Assembly (NCBI GenBank): GCA_016936135.1 | Contig: JAFGPP010000089.1 | Span: 1-37,723, forward strand | Direction: 5' to 3' | Origin: Thermoplasmatota archaeon | GTDB taxonomy: Archaea; Thermoplasmatota; E2; DHVEG-1 | Length of the DNA: 37,723 nt | In this document: positions 1 through 9,566 of the stretch, one piece after another | Numbering within the stretch: position 1 is the stretch's first letter | Layout: each line of letters begins with the position of its first letter | Program-made: the position numbers and the translations under genes | Notes under the pieces: model-generated | The model's input: the letters and a program-made list of their open reading frames with translations, nothing else | The model's database searches: none | Told to the model about the DNA's origin: nothing

Positions 1-2
1 AA

Positions 3-87
3 TGCAGGGGGAGCGATTCGAACGCCCGAACCTCTACAGGAACAGATCTTGAGTCTGTCGCCGTTGACCTGGCTTGGCTACCCCTGC
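3..87 (-). tRNA. tRNA-Leu (anticodon CAA)
   Basis: Reverse complement GCAGGGGTAGCCAAGCCAGGTCAACGGCGACAGACTCAAGATCTGTTCCTGTAGAGGTTCGGGCGTTCGAATCGCTCCCCCTGCA folds as a cloverleaf: acceptor GCAGGGG/CCCCTGC, anticodon stem ACAGA/TCTGT with loop CTCAAGA (CAA), long variable arm, T-loop TTCGAATC. Confidence 0.95.
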
Positions 88-140
88 AAAACGGATGCAG
101 GAATAATTTTGACGTAATAAAATTTAGGGTGATTTTTTAT

Positions 141-1073
141 TCATTGGACTAATCCTTTTCGGTTTTTTTGTTTGTTTACAATAATCAATCCAATTAACAC
201 GAGAACACCACCTAAAAAAAAGAATAAAGTGATTTTTTCATCAAGAATTAAGTAACTAAATATAGTGGATAAGACCGGAATAAAGTATAAATATACTCCT
301 AATTTAGAGGCATCTTTTACTTCGAGGGCAACATACCACAATACATAACCTATTATTGTTGGAAATATACTTAAGAAAATTACTGATACCCAACCAACAT
401 AAGACATTTTTGCAACCTCAACGAAAAGCGAAGAGCTTACAAATGGAAACAAACCTATAATTCCAAAAATAAATGCGTAAAATGTTAGAGAAAGCGCAGA
501 ATATCGTTTCAATAATTTCTTTCCGGCAATTGTATATCCAGCTGCTACTAATGATGCAATTACAACACCTAAGGCCCCATAGATGTATTGAATTTCTATA
601 AATGTTTCATTACTTCCAAGAGTAGAAATAACAATGACTCCAATTAGTGATATAACAATACCAAAAGCTATTTTTAAAGTAATATTTTCCTTTAGAAAAA
701 TAGTCGCCAAAATCGCTGTAAAAATTGGAATAGTTGCAATTATCAAACTAGAAACACTTGCGGATACGAATTGCTCTCCGTAATTTAATCCCAAGTGATA
801 AATGATAATTCCAAGAAATCCAAGTAAAAAAATTGGTAAAATATCTTTCTTTTTGAGATGGGAAAATTTTTTTTTAAAAATAAGGAAAACTAAAGAAAAA
901 ACAACACATGTTATAAATAGTCGCATTATAGTGAGATTTACCGGAGAAAGTTCTGTTAATCCAATTTTAATGACGGGAAAAGCAAATGCCCAAAAGACTA
1001 TAGGAAAGCCAATTATAGCAAAAAAATATTTTTTTACTAATTCTGGTTTTTTTATTTTGTCTGTCGATTGCAT
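141..1073 (-). CDS. EamA/DMT-superfamily transporter
   Basis: 310-aa ORF with about 10 hydrophobic segments; EamA-like motifs (FWAFAFPVIKIGLTELSPVNLTIMRLFI, GEQFVSASVSSLIIATIPIFTAILATIFLKE). Confidence 0.88.
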   Translation of the reverse strand: MQSTDKIKKPELVKKYFFAIIGFPIVFWAFAFPVIKIGLTELSPVNLTIMRLFITCVVFSLVFLIFKKKFSHLKKKDILPIFLLGFLGIIIYHLGLNYGEQFVSASVSSLIIATIPIFTAILATIFLKENITLKIAFGIVISLIGVIVISTLGSNETFIEIQYIYGALGVVIASLVAAGYTIAGKKLLKRYSALSLTFYAFIFGIIGLFPFVSSSLFVEVAKMSYVGWVSVIFLSIFPTIIGYVLWYVALEVKDASKLGVYLYFIPVLSTIFSYLILDEKITLFFFLGGVLVLIGLIIVNKQKNRKGLVQ

Positions 1074-1256
1074 TTTTCATCAGTTTATTAATTTAAATTA
1101 ATGTCTTGATTCATCAAAGTAACAGATCAATGCAGCCTAGAACAAATCTCCTGCTTTTATAGTTTTCAACATTTATGCCTTAGATAGTTTTATAAGTATA
1201 ATATAAAATTTAAACAAAATATAATATTTACATAATTAAATACAAGGGGGAATTTT

Positions 1257-2732
1257 ATTACAATAAGGGAACAATGGGGATCCCGGTGCGCCTTTATCAT
1301 GGCAGCCATTGGTTCGGCAGTAGGATTAGGAAACGTATGGAGGTTTCCGTACATCTGTTATAAAAATGGAGGGGGTGCCTTTTTAGTACCTTATTTTGTT
1401 GCATTATTTTCTGCTGGTATTCCCCTATTGATACTTGAATTCTCCATTGGACACATAACGAGAAGTCCTCCACCACTTGCTTTTAAAATGTTTAATAAAA
1501 AATTGGAATGGTTGGGCTGGTGGTCTGTTCTTATTCCATTTGTCCTGGCCGCCTATTACGTTGTTGTAATGTCGTGGTGTTTTTCATATATGATTTATTC
1601 TTTAGATCTTAGATGGGGTATGCAGGCAGAACAATTTTTCCTAAATAATTATCTAGGAGTAACTGGCAATCCGGCGATTTTGGGAGGACTACGTATACCG
1701 ATTGTAATTGGTTTGATTGCGGTTTGGTTTTTAATTTTTTTAATACTTTATAAGGGGGTAAAAAGAATTGGAAAGGTGGTTGCATTAACCGTTCCACTTC
1801 CTACAATTCTACTAATAATTTTGACCATAAGGGGTTTAACTCTCCCAGGTGCTATAGAAGGCATTAGTTATTATTTAACACCAAATTTCTCAAGACTTTC
1901 GGATGTAAATGTATGGCTTTCTGCATACGCTCAAGTATTTTTTTCTTTAGGTGTTGCGCAAGGGATTATGATAACTTATGCAAGTTTTTTGAAAAAAAAA
2001 TCGGATTTAACTAATAATGCCTTTATTGTTTCGCTAGCCGATGCTGGAACCTCTTTTTTGGCAGGATTTACGGTTTTTAGTGTTGTCGGGTATCTATCAT
2101 TTTCACAAGGAATTGGAATAACACAATTGGACATATCGGGTCCAAATTTGACATTTATCACATACCCCACATCAATTTCTCTTCTGCCCTTTGCCGCATC
2201 AATTTTTGGCATTATTTTTTATATAGCATTATTAACATTTGGCATTGACTCGGCATTTTCTATGATTGAACCTATTGCTTCCAGTATTAATAAAAAGTGG
2301 AATTTATCTAAAACGAAGATAACAGCTATTGTATGTTTGCTAGGTTTTTTTGCAAGTTTATTGTTTGCTACAGGTAGTGGAATTTACTGGTTGGAATTAT
2401 TAGATAATTTTATTGCAAATTTTGGACTTGTAATGATAGGTCTAGTGGAATGTATTGTTATTGGATGGTTATATAAGACATCGAAGATTCGCCAACATGC
2501 TAATAAAACATCTGAAATAATGATTGGTATATGGTGGGATTTTCTAATTAAATATGTAATTCCGTCTGTTTTAGTTATTTTATTAGCTATTTCAATCTTT
2601 GATAATGTTATCAATCCTTATGGAGATTTTGCTACATGGGTAATTATTTTAGGCGGGGTATTGCCTTGCATAATAATTTTTTTGGTGGCTTTTATTCTTA
2701 TGAAATTCAAAAATCAAAAGAAGGTGACATAA
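1257..2732 (+). CDS. Sodium-dependent transporter, NSS/SNF family
   Basis: AAIGSAVGLGNVWRFPYICYKNGGGAFLVPYF is the NSS TM1 signature. Conserved upstream residues (REQWGSRCAFI) are encoded in frame before the first ATG at 1299. The start at ATT 1257 is inferred; the track ORF begins at 1299. Confidence 0.9.
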   Translation: MTIREQWGSRCAFIMAAIGSAVGLGNVWRFPYICYKNGGGAFLVPYFVALFSAGIPLLILEFSIGHITRSPPPLAFKMFNKKLEWLGWWSVLIPFVLAAYYVVVMSWCFSYMIYSLDLRWGMQAEQFFLNNYLGVTGNPAILGGLRIPIVIGLIAVWFLIFLILYKGVKRIGKVVALTVPLPTILLIILTIRGLTLPGAIEGISYYLTPNFSRLSDVNVWLSAYAQVFFSLGVAQGIMITYASFLKKKSDLTNNAFIVSLADAGTSFLAGFTVFSVVGYLSFSQGIGITQLDISGPNLTFITYPTSISLLPFAASIFGIIFYIALLTFGIDSAFSMIEPIASSINKKWNLSKTKITAIVCLLGFFASLLFATGSGIYWLELLDNFIANFGLVMIGLVECIVIGWLYKTSKIRQHANKTSEIMIGIWWDFLIKYVIPSVLVILLAISIFDNVINPYGDFATWVIILGGVLPCIIIFLVAFILMKFKNQKKVT

Positions 2733-2734
2733 TT

Positions 2735-2839
2735 ATTCCTTTATCAGGTATTATAATGTTGATTTTTGGTTGTATTGTTCTGTACGGCGGGTTAATATAT
2801 TTTTTATACAGGGCTTATCAAAGTAAAAGAAAATATTAA
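2735..2839 (+). CDS. MetS-like small subunit of NSS transporter (single TM)
   Basis: C-terminal part of the track ORF 2636-2839 reads IPLSGIIMLIFGCIVLYGGLIYFLYRAYQSKRKY, a one-TM peptide with the GGL motif typical of MetS-type subunits, immediately after the NSS gene. The Shine-Dalgarno AAGGTGA (2721-2727) precedes ATT codons at 2732/2735. Confidence 0.6.
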   Translation: MPLSGIIMLIFGCIVLYGGLIYFLYRAYQSKRKY

Positions 2840-3705
2840 TTCAGGCCCGGCGTATTTAAAATAGTTAAAAAAAATTCCCACATCATTTCCAAGAAAATTG
2901 GAACATGATAAAATAATGTTCTTGCTTTTGGCATACTTACTTCAAATGTTGCCATATCACTTTTAGCCTGCAATTCATCATAAGCTATTACCTGGATTGT
3001 AAATGTTTTTTCTTTTAACCAGACGTGACTTACTTGGACCTCTTCACCTGATGAACATGGGCCCATGTATAGTGTTTCCGAGCCGTCACTCCAGTTTATG
3101 TAATAAAATACATCACCACCCTCTGGATCAATTGCTGAAATAAAATAATAATATTCTTCTCCAGTTTTTCCCCTGTGTTTTCCCGTTATTGTTGGTTTCT
3201 CAGGTGCCTGATTTTTTTTAGTTGGGTATCCGGCATTTATCCATCCGTTTATACCTCCAGGCATATTGTAAATTGTACCAACAAAACCATGATCAATTAA
3301 AATGTTGACTGCATTAAAGCTTCGAAATCCCTGTACACAATAAAGAATTATTTCTTCCCCTGTATATAAATCCATGAATTCCTGTACAATTGTTTCATTA
3401 TCCCATTCACAAACACAATGGTGTCTTGGATTTTCTGGGGAGGGCGTATCAATACGCTCAAACATCCATTCTGGATCGGTTCTCACGTCTATAGGAACTT
3501 GAATCCCATTAGAAGTATTGGTAAGCAGCAACCATGCTTCCTGAACCGTAATATTTGTGTAACCCATATTGCTGAGCGATGAAGAAGTATCTTTGTAATT
3601 TTCAATTTCGATAATTTCAGAGGACGCAAACAAATTAAGTGAATTAATTAATAGTACCAAAATCAAAAGAGTCGTTAGAGATTCCATTTTTAAATTTTTA
3701 TTCAT
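2836..3705 (-). CDS. Secreted/membrane-anchored rhodanese-domain protein with PKD/Ig-like domain
   Basis: N-terminal hydrophobic signal; rhodanese loop YCVQGFRS (CxxGxR) and MPGGINGWINAGYP; then an Ig/PKD-like segment (PEKPTITGKHRGKTGEEYYYFISAIDPEGGDVFYYINWSDGSE); C-terminal hydrophobic stretch. Confidence 0.8.
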   Translation of the reverse strand: MNKNLKMESLTTLLILVLLINSLNLFASSEIIEIENYKDTSSSLSNMGYTNITVQEAWLLLTNTSNGIQVPIDVRTDPEWMFERIDTPSPENPRHHCVCEWDNETIVQEFMDLYTGEEIILYCVQGFRSFNAVNILIDHGFVGTIYNMPGGINGWINAGYPTKKNQAPEKPTITGKHRGKTGEEYYYFISAIDPEGGDVFYYINWSDGSETLYMGPCSSGEEVQVSHVWLKEKTFTIQVIAYDELQAKSDMATFEVSMPKARTLFYHVPIFLEMMWEFFLTILNTPGLN

Positions 3706-3878
3706 TTTTGCACCAGCAATATCGTGGTTAATTAATATTAATAACTATATTAATAATCATGATTTAAAATTTTGGTCAATTTTTTAATAAATTACTTAAT
3801 AAAAAGAAAACTCATTCAAAGAATTCATTAAATCTAAATACGGTAATTATATAATTAGAAAAAATTGGAGTGGACAAA

Positions 3879-4931
3879 ATGATTGAAAAAACCATCAGAT
3901 GTCCAAGTTGTAAAAATCAATTAACGATTAACGGAAATCCTGGAGATAAAATTCAAATTATATGCCCAAGCTGCAATTCAAAGGGAGTATTTACATTTCC
4001 CCACGAGGAATCATTTTTAAGTGAGTCTAATCCCATTCAGGTTCTTAATCTAACTAAAAAATTTAATAATTTCATAGCTGTAAATAATATATCATTTTCG
4101 GTAAAAGCTGGAGAAATTTTTGGCTTTCTTGGCCCAAATGGGGCTGGTAAAACCACCACTATGAAAGCAATTCTTAGTTTAATTAATACAAACTCTGGTC
4201 AAATTAAAATAAATGGGATAAGCATCCACAAGGATCCAAAAGTTGCTCACAAATATGTTGGATATTTACCAGAAAGAATCGCTTTTTATGATAATCTTAC
4301 AGCCTTACAAAACATGTATTTTTATGCAGATATGAAAAATACCCCAAAAGGTGAGTGTAAGCCTTTGCTAGACGAAATGGGGCTGGGGGGGGCACTTGAT
4401 AAAAAAGTTGGCAAATTTTCTAAAGGTATGCAACAGAGACTTGGCATGGCATGCGCATTGATTGGAAGTCCTCCAATCTTGGTTTTAGATGAACCATCTG
4501 GTGGTCTCGATCCCAGAGGTGTGGCTCTTATAAGGAAAAAAATAAGAGAAATGAAATCAAAAGGTACGACGGTGTTTCTTTCTTCACATATACTAAGTGA
4601 AATCCAAGAAGTTTGTGATCGTGTTGGAATCATCGACAAAGGCGTTCTTGTCGCTCAAGACTCGGTTTCAAAACTAAGTGAAAAATTAAAATTAAAACCA
4701 AAAATTACCATTGAACTAGAACAAATATCAAACGAGGTTGTAGAGGCTGTAAAAAAAGTACAAGGTGTTGAAAAGGTCGATGTAAAAGGCAAAAACATTG
4801 ATATCATTTGTGATCCTAAATCAAAATCAAAGGTAATTTTAGCAGTTGAAAAAGCGGGTGGATCAGTAATCAATATTCAAACAAAAGAACCGTCTCTTGA
4901 AGAAGTCTTTTTGAAAGTTACGGGGGAATAG
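3879..4931 (+). CDS. ABC transporter ATP-binding protein with N-terminal zinc ribbon
   Basis: CPSCKNQL...CPSC zinc-ribbon, then Walker A GPNGAGKTT, signature FSKGMQQRLGMA, Walker B ILVLDEPSGGLDP. ATG at 3879 with upstream GGAG is preferred to the GTG at 3870. Confidence 0.93.
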   Translation: MIEKTIRCPSCKNQLTINGNPGDKIQIICPSCNSKGVFTFPHEESFLSESNPIQVLNLTKKFNNFIAVNNISFSVKAGEIFGFLGPNGAGKTTTMKAILSLINTNSGQIKINGISIHKDPKVAHKYVGYLPERIAFYDNLTALQNMYFYADMKNTPKGECKPLLDEMGLGGALDKKVGKFSKGMQQRLGMACALIGSPPILVLDEPSGGLDPRGVALIRKKIREMKSKGTTVFLSSHILSEIQEVCDRVGIIDKGVLVAQDSVSKLSEKLKLKPKITIELEQISNEVVEAVKKVQGVEKVDVKGKNIDIICDPKSKSKVILAVEKAGGSVINIQTKEPSLEEVFLKVTGE

Positions 4932-4933
4932 AG

Positions 4934-5794
4934 ATGAATACAACCTTTGAAAAAATATTGAAAAATCCCGTATCAATTATTGCAAGAAAAGAAATTATGG
5001 ATAATGTCAGAAATTTTTGGATTATCCTGATAACGATTATTTTTGCAATATTAACTGTTGCAATGTCGGCATTTGGTGCATATTTTTCTGAAGGTTGGCA
5101 GGACCTTGGAATGACAATAGCATTAATGATGTCGATTGTTCAGCTATTGGTTCCAATAATTGCCCTTATGCTAGGATATGCGGCAATTGTAGGTGAAATT
5201 GAAAAAGGTTCTATGAATACTCTCGTTTCCTTACCGGTCAAAAGAATTGAAATAATACTTGGAAAATTTTTAGGACTAGGAATTGTACTAACATTTTCTA
5301 TAGTTGTCGGATTTGGTATAGCTGGAATTATAATTGGAATTATGGTACCGGATGTAAACTACATTGAATATCTGATTTTTATTGCAGCTACCGTACTAGT
5401 GGGTCTTGTATACCTAAATGTTGCTTTGTTTTTCTCAACTTTATTTAAAAAAAGATCGACTGCCTTGGGAGGTGCAATTTTTTTATGGTTTTTCTTTAAT
5501 ATGATACTCCCAGTAATACTAATGGGTATAGCATTTGCAGGTGCAGCATTTTCAGATATCTTGGAAGGAACTGTTCCAGAATGGTATTACGGCATACAGC
5601 TTATTAACCCTATGTCAGTTTATTCAGCGCTTGTTACCTTGAATGTTGAAGGTGTTCTCTCATCCGCTTCTGGTGCCGTGCAGATACAATATCCTTCTTT
5701 TTACACCACTTGGTTAATGGTCTTAATACTATTTGTTTGGATTGTTGGATTTCTATTGCTATCTTACCAGAGATTTAATAAAAAAGATATCTAA
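4934..5794 (+). CDS. ABC-2 type transporter permease (NosY-like)
   Basis: Six-TM permease directly downstream of the ATPase; IARKEIMDNVRNFWIIL and EIEKGSMNTLVSLPVKRIEIILGKFLG are ABC-2 permease signatures. Confidence 0.9.
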   Translation: MNTTFEKILKNPVSIIARKEIMDNVRNFWIILITIIFAILTVAMSAFGAYFSEGWQDLGMTIALMMSIVQLLVPIIALMLGYAAIVGEIEKGSMNTLVSLPVKRIEIILGKFLGLGIVLTFSIVVGFGIAGIIIGIMVPDVNYIEYLIFIAATVLVGLVYLNVALFFSTLFKKRSTALGGAIFLWFFFNMILPVILMGIAFAGAAFSDILEGTVPEWYYGIQLINPMSVYSALVTLNVEGVLSSASGAVQIQYPSFYTTWLMVLILFVWIVGFLLLSYQRFNKKDI

Positions 5795-6543
5795 ATTTTT
5801 TTAACTATTTTTTCTTTTAATATTTTCAATTTTTCTAAATAGTATTCATTATATTCGAAATTAAAATCATAAATCACGTCCATCAAAATTAATGGCTCTG
5901 CAGATGCAATTCCATAATCCACTATAACTTCTGGCTTTTCTAGAGTAACGCTTATATCTAAAAGATTAAGCTTTCCCATTCCTACTTTTTCAATTGCCGA
6001 TGCTATCCTTCTGATCTGATTCCAAAGATAAGTCTGTGCATAAAATTCTATTATTAGGTAATCTTTAGTATCTTCAATAATAATATTTTCAATTGTTCTA
6101 ACAGGGTTTTTACCCTCTTCAATTCTTGCGAAATTACTGAAATTGTGCTCACCCGTAAAAAGAGATGCTGCTGAAAGAATGATATCGATATCACATCCAT
6201 TTTTTTTTAAATAATAACGGTAGATTCTTTGCTTTGCATATCTTGGATAGAAATCAGGTTCAACTTGTTTTAAACCGTAAAATAAAATGTCATCTTGATT
6301 GTTGATATCTGAAAAAATATTATCAAGCGATTTTTCTGTGTTAAAGGCGATAACATTACCTAAAGCCGAGACTTTTTTATCTGTCCTACTGGCAAATCTA
6401 AAGATCGATTTTTGTGGATCAGATATATAATCGTTCTCCATTAAAGTTTTAATTATTTCCCCCTCAACTGTTTTAAGATTTGGTTGTTTAGCAAAGCCAT
6501 GAAACTGGTTACCATTGTATCCAAATTTAAGTGCAAGTCTCAT
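5791..6543 (-). CDS. truA: tRNA pseudouridine synthase A
   Basis: KFGYNGNQFHGFAKQPNLKTVEGEI and FASRTDKKVSALGNVIAF (catalytic Asp in the RTDK motif), FLWNQIRRI-like YLWNQIRRIAS. Confidence 0.92.
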   Translation of the reverse strand: MRLALKFGYNGNQFHGFAKQPNLKTVEGEIIKTLMENDYISDPQKSIFRFASRTDKKVSALGNVIAFNTEKSLDNIFSDINNQDDILFYGLKQVEPDFYPRYAKQRIYRYYLKKNGCDIDIILSAASLFTGEHNFSNFARIEEGKNPVRTIENIIIEDTKDYLIIEFYAQTYLWNQIRRIASAIEKVGMGKLNLLDISVTLEKPEVIVDYGIASAEPLILMDVIYDFNFEYNEYYLEKLKILKEKIVKKI

Positions 6544-6708
6544 AATTATTGGTAGATAATTACTAATTAAATAAAAATTTAATATACATTGACGGGTAGT
6601 CAGTAAAATTGAATATTTTGGGATTTAAAGGAAAAATAAATTTTACTAATTTCGATAAGGTTAAAATAGTAACTAATTATTTTCCTTAAAAAAGTGAGGG
6701 TGAAATTT

Positions 6709-7350
6709 ATGGATATTAGTAAGATTATAAACCAGGCTATAAATATAATGCTTAAACCGAAGGAGACTCTTAAGAAATTAAAAAATGAAAAGGTTACAAG
6801 AAATGATATGATTATTTATCTTGGAATAGTAGGCATTCCAACATTTATTGGTTTATTAATTGGATATGGATTCGTTTCTGGTCTTAACTGGAATACTGGT
6901 GGAAGCTTAATTGGATGGGGTTTTGTAATTGCAATTATTGGGTACATATTTTCAATTATTGGGCTCTTTGTATTTGCTTATATACTAAACGCACTATCGG
7001 AGAATTTTAAATCTAAAAAAAATCTAATGCAATCTGCTAAATTGGTCGCTTATTCGGCAACACCCTGGCTAGTTCTTGGCATATTCTATGTATTCCCCGC
7101 TGCAGGTGTAATATCTTTTCTCGGTGGAATTTATGGCTTATATATTCTATATCTTGGCCTTCCGATTTATATGGAAACACCAAAAGAACAACAAGTACCA
7201 TACTTTGTGGTTGGATTTATCATTTTCATTATAGTAATGGCCATAGTATGGTGGATTATTGGCTGGATTTGGGGATCATTACTATGGAGTTACATATGGG
7301 GGAGTTATTATCCATATGGATACACGCCGTGGTCGCCGTGGATGAGATAA
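6709..7350 (+). CDS. Yip1-family membrane protein
   Basis: Multi-TM protein with the N-terminal motif INQAINIMLKPKETLKKLKNE, typical of archaeal Yip1 proteins. ATG at 6709 follows GAGGGTGA; the track ORF starts at GTG 6694. Confidence 0.75.
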   Translation: MDISKIINQAINIMLKPKETLKKLKNEKVTRNDMIIYLGIVGIPTFIGLLIGYGFVSGLNWNTGGSLIGWGFVIAIIGYIFSIIGLFVFAYILNALSENFKSKKNLMQSAKLVAYSATPWLVLGIFYVFPAAGVISFLGGIYGLYILYLGLPIYMETPKEQQVPYFVVGFIIFIIVMAIVWWIIGWIWGSLLWSYIWGSYYPYGYTPWSPWMR

Positions 7351-7361
7351 ATAATAAAAAA

Positions 7362-8387
7362 TTATTCCAATAAAAAATAATTACCTTCAATATTTACTAC
7401 TTTCACCATTTTATCTTTAATCGAGATATTTTTTGGTTTTTTAATTTCTATTATTTGAAAGGTTTCAGGATGCATAATTTGAATTTCTTCACCTTGTTCG
7501 CTTACCAATATCATTTTTTTGATAAGCTCCCTTCCACCCAAAATCTTAATCTCGTCATTGTTTTTTGAGTCTAGTATATTTTCCTTTAGCGTAGATAATT
7601 CAATTACATGCAATTTATTTGATGAAATTGAAGTTATATAATAATATGTGCCCCTATGAGAGATAAAATCGTCTTTTTTGTATGCAGGAAATCTTAACAA
7701 GTATGTCATTCTATACACTTGTCTGCTATCTTTCATGCCTACGTTTCTTGATGATATTTTTAATTCTCCGCCATTTTGTTTCTGGAGTTTTTTAACAATG
7801 GCCAGTGCAGCAGATTTTTCACTTAAGAAAAAATCGATTCCTCCTCTTTCAATTCCTATATCAGTAATAAAGAGGGCCCTATCCCCTCTGTGATGCATAG
7901 CATTTACTTCGTTTTCTACATTAGTTTGTATTGCTAAAAGTTCTGATTTAGATAAACTTCGATTATTCGCTCTAACCTGAATTATTGCTTCATAATAGCC
8001 TCCAAATCTTTTTGAGCAAACATCGCACACGCTTTTCTTCAGATATACAATAACATCGTGACTCTCAGAAATTTGGTTTTTATCAAGCATGCCTTTTATC
8101 AAAATGTGGCAATGAATTCCGTCAGGGAATTCCTGACATTTTGGTTCTATTTCAATATTTGTTAATTCTTTGCTTATTTGAAAAGAATGAAAAATCCATT
8201 TTTTTAGAACATCTTCAAAAGGCTCTAAAAACCAGGTATTTTTATACTTGTAAGAATTACAATGAGAACAATAACCAATATCAATCAATTTTGGACCGCT
8301 GGTAAAGGAATGATTTTTTAGATAACATTCAACACATACCCCATTCTTGTAAATTTCTCCTTCCTTTCCGCATTCAACACAAAACAT
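7362..8387 (-). CDS. NMD3-family ribosome-associated protein (archaeal)
   Basis: N-terminal zinc-binding MFCVECGKEGEIYKNGVCVECYLKNH...YCSHCNSYKY, and KKSVCDVCSKRFGGYYEAIIQVR, characteristic of NMD3. Confidence 0.88.
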   Translation of the reverse strand: MFCVECGKEGEIYKNGVCVECYLKNHSFTSGPKLIDIGYCSHCNSYKYKNTWFLEPFEDVLKKWIFHSFQISKELTNIEIEPKCQEFPDGIHCHILIKGMLDKNQISESHDVIVYLKKSVCDVCSKRFGGYYEAIIQVRANNRSLSKSELLAIQTNVENEVNAMHHRGDRALFITDIGIERGGIDFFLSEKSAALAIVKKLQKQNGGELKISSRNVGMKDSRQVYRMTYLLRFPAYKKDDFISHRGTYYYITSISSNKLHVIELSTLKENILDSKNNDEIKILGGRELIKKMILVSEQGEEIQIMHPETFQIIEIKKPKNISIKDKMVKVVNIEGNYFLLE

Positions 8388-8477
8388 ATTTTACTCCAAC
8401 GTCATTATTTCTTTATCTAAGAATACAACTCATTTTATAAGTATTAAATGTTACTTATTATTTTTTAGTGATAAATA

Positions 8478-8972
8478 TTGATAATTATTAGAGATGCAAC
8501 ATTAAGAGATTTAACAGATATTACAGAAATATACAATGAAGCTATTTTAAATACAGTCGCAACCTTTGATACCAATATTAAAACACTGCATGAACAAAGA
8601 TCATGGTTTAATAAGCATGGTTCAAAAAATCCAATAATTGTTGCAGAGGATAACGGAAAAGTCGTAGGTTGGGCATCATTAAGTAAGTACTCTGACAGAT
8701 GTGCGTATTCGGATACTGCCGAGCTTTCATTATATGTAAGAAAGGAATTCCAAGGTAAAGGAATTGGAAAAAATTTAATGAAGGAAATTGTTAAAAAAGG
8801 AAAGCAAGCTGGGCTTCATGCAATCATCTCAAGAATTGCTGAGGGAAATCAAGTCTCTGTTCATCTTCATAAAACAGTTGGATTTGAACATGTCGGGATC
8901 TATAAAGAAGTTGGATACAAGTTCGGGAAGAGATTAGATGTTTATTTGATGGAAAAATTATACAATAAATGA
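8478..8972 (+). CDS. GNAT N-acetyltransferase (phosphinothricin acetyltransferase-like)
   Basis: IRDATLRDLTDITEIYNEAILNTVATFDT and ELSLYVRKEFQGKGIGKNLMKEIV (acetyl-CoA binding); TTG start after GTGAT. Confidence 0.88.
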   Translation: MIIIRDATLRDLTDITEIYNEAILNTVATFDTNIKTLHEQRSWFNKHGSKNPIIVAEDNGKVVGWASLSKYSDRCAYSDTAELSLYVRKEFQGKGIGKNLMKEIVKKGKQAGLHAIISRIAEGNQVSVHLHKTVGFEHVGIYKEVGYKFGKRLDVYLMEKLYNK

Positions 8973-8975
8973 AAA

Positions 8976-9566
8976 TTATTTTTTAATTGCTTTGAATCCG
9001 CCTTCAAAGGCTTTTGTATTAATCTCTTTAAATTTAGCAGGCACATTTTCAAGTATTGTTTCCAATAAGATGTCCTTACTAAAAGGCAATACTTCTGTTG
9101 CTGCTAGCGACCCCAACATTACAATATTTTTTGTAATAATTGCTCCAGCATCTCTAGCAATTTTTGTGGCATCGACCTTGTATAACTTTGCATAATTTTT
9201 GATTTCTTTAAAAACCTCATCAACAGGAGGATATTTTTCCATGCCAACCGAAACTGTAAAAGGTATGACTGGCGTAATGTCTGTAATTATTTTTGTATTT
9301 TTATTTGAATAACCAATGTACCTCAAAGACTCAATAGGTTCCATGCTTAAAATAGCATCTGCAGTACCGCTAGCAGCAAGAGGACCTGTAACTCTACCCA
9401 TTCTTACAGTACAATTAACCGAGCCTCCTCTCTGGGCCATTCCATGAACTTCAGAAACAAAAACATTTACTTTTGCTCTAACCGCAGCTTTTCCAAGAAT
9501 ATTAGCAGCAGTGATAACGCCTTGCCCACCTACACCAGTAAGAATGATATTTGTTTTTTCTTTCAT
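8976..9566 (-). CDS. iorB: Indolepyruvate:ferredoxin oxidoreductase subunit beta
   Basis: ILTGVGGQGVITAANILGKAAVRA...SEVHGMAQRGGSVNCTVRMG; overlaps the 3' end of iorA. Confidence 0.92.
   Translation of the reverse strand: MKEKTNIILTGVGGQGVITAANILGKAAVRAKVNVFVSEVHGMAQRGGSVNCTVRMGRVTGPLAASGTADAILSMEPIESLRYIGYSNKNTKIITDITPVIPFTVSVGMEKYPPVDEVFKEIKNYAKLYKVDATKIARDAGAIITKNIVMLGSLAATEVLPFSKDILLETILENVPAKFKEINTKAFEGGFKAIKK

Noticed and set aside
802-1101. 99-aa + strand ORF antisense to the EamA gene
   Set aside because: Shadow ORF of a convincing transporter; Lys/Phe-rich sequence without a recognisable domain.
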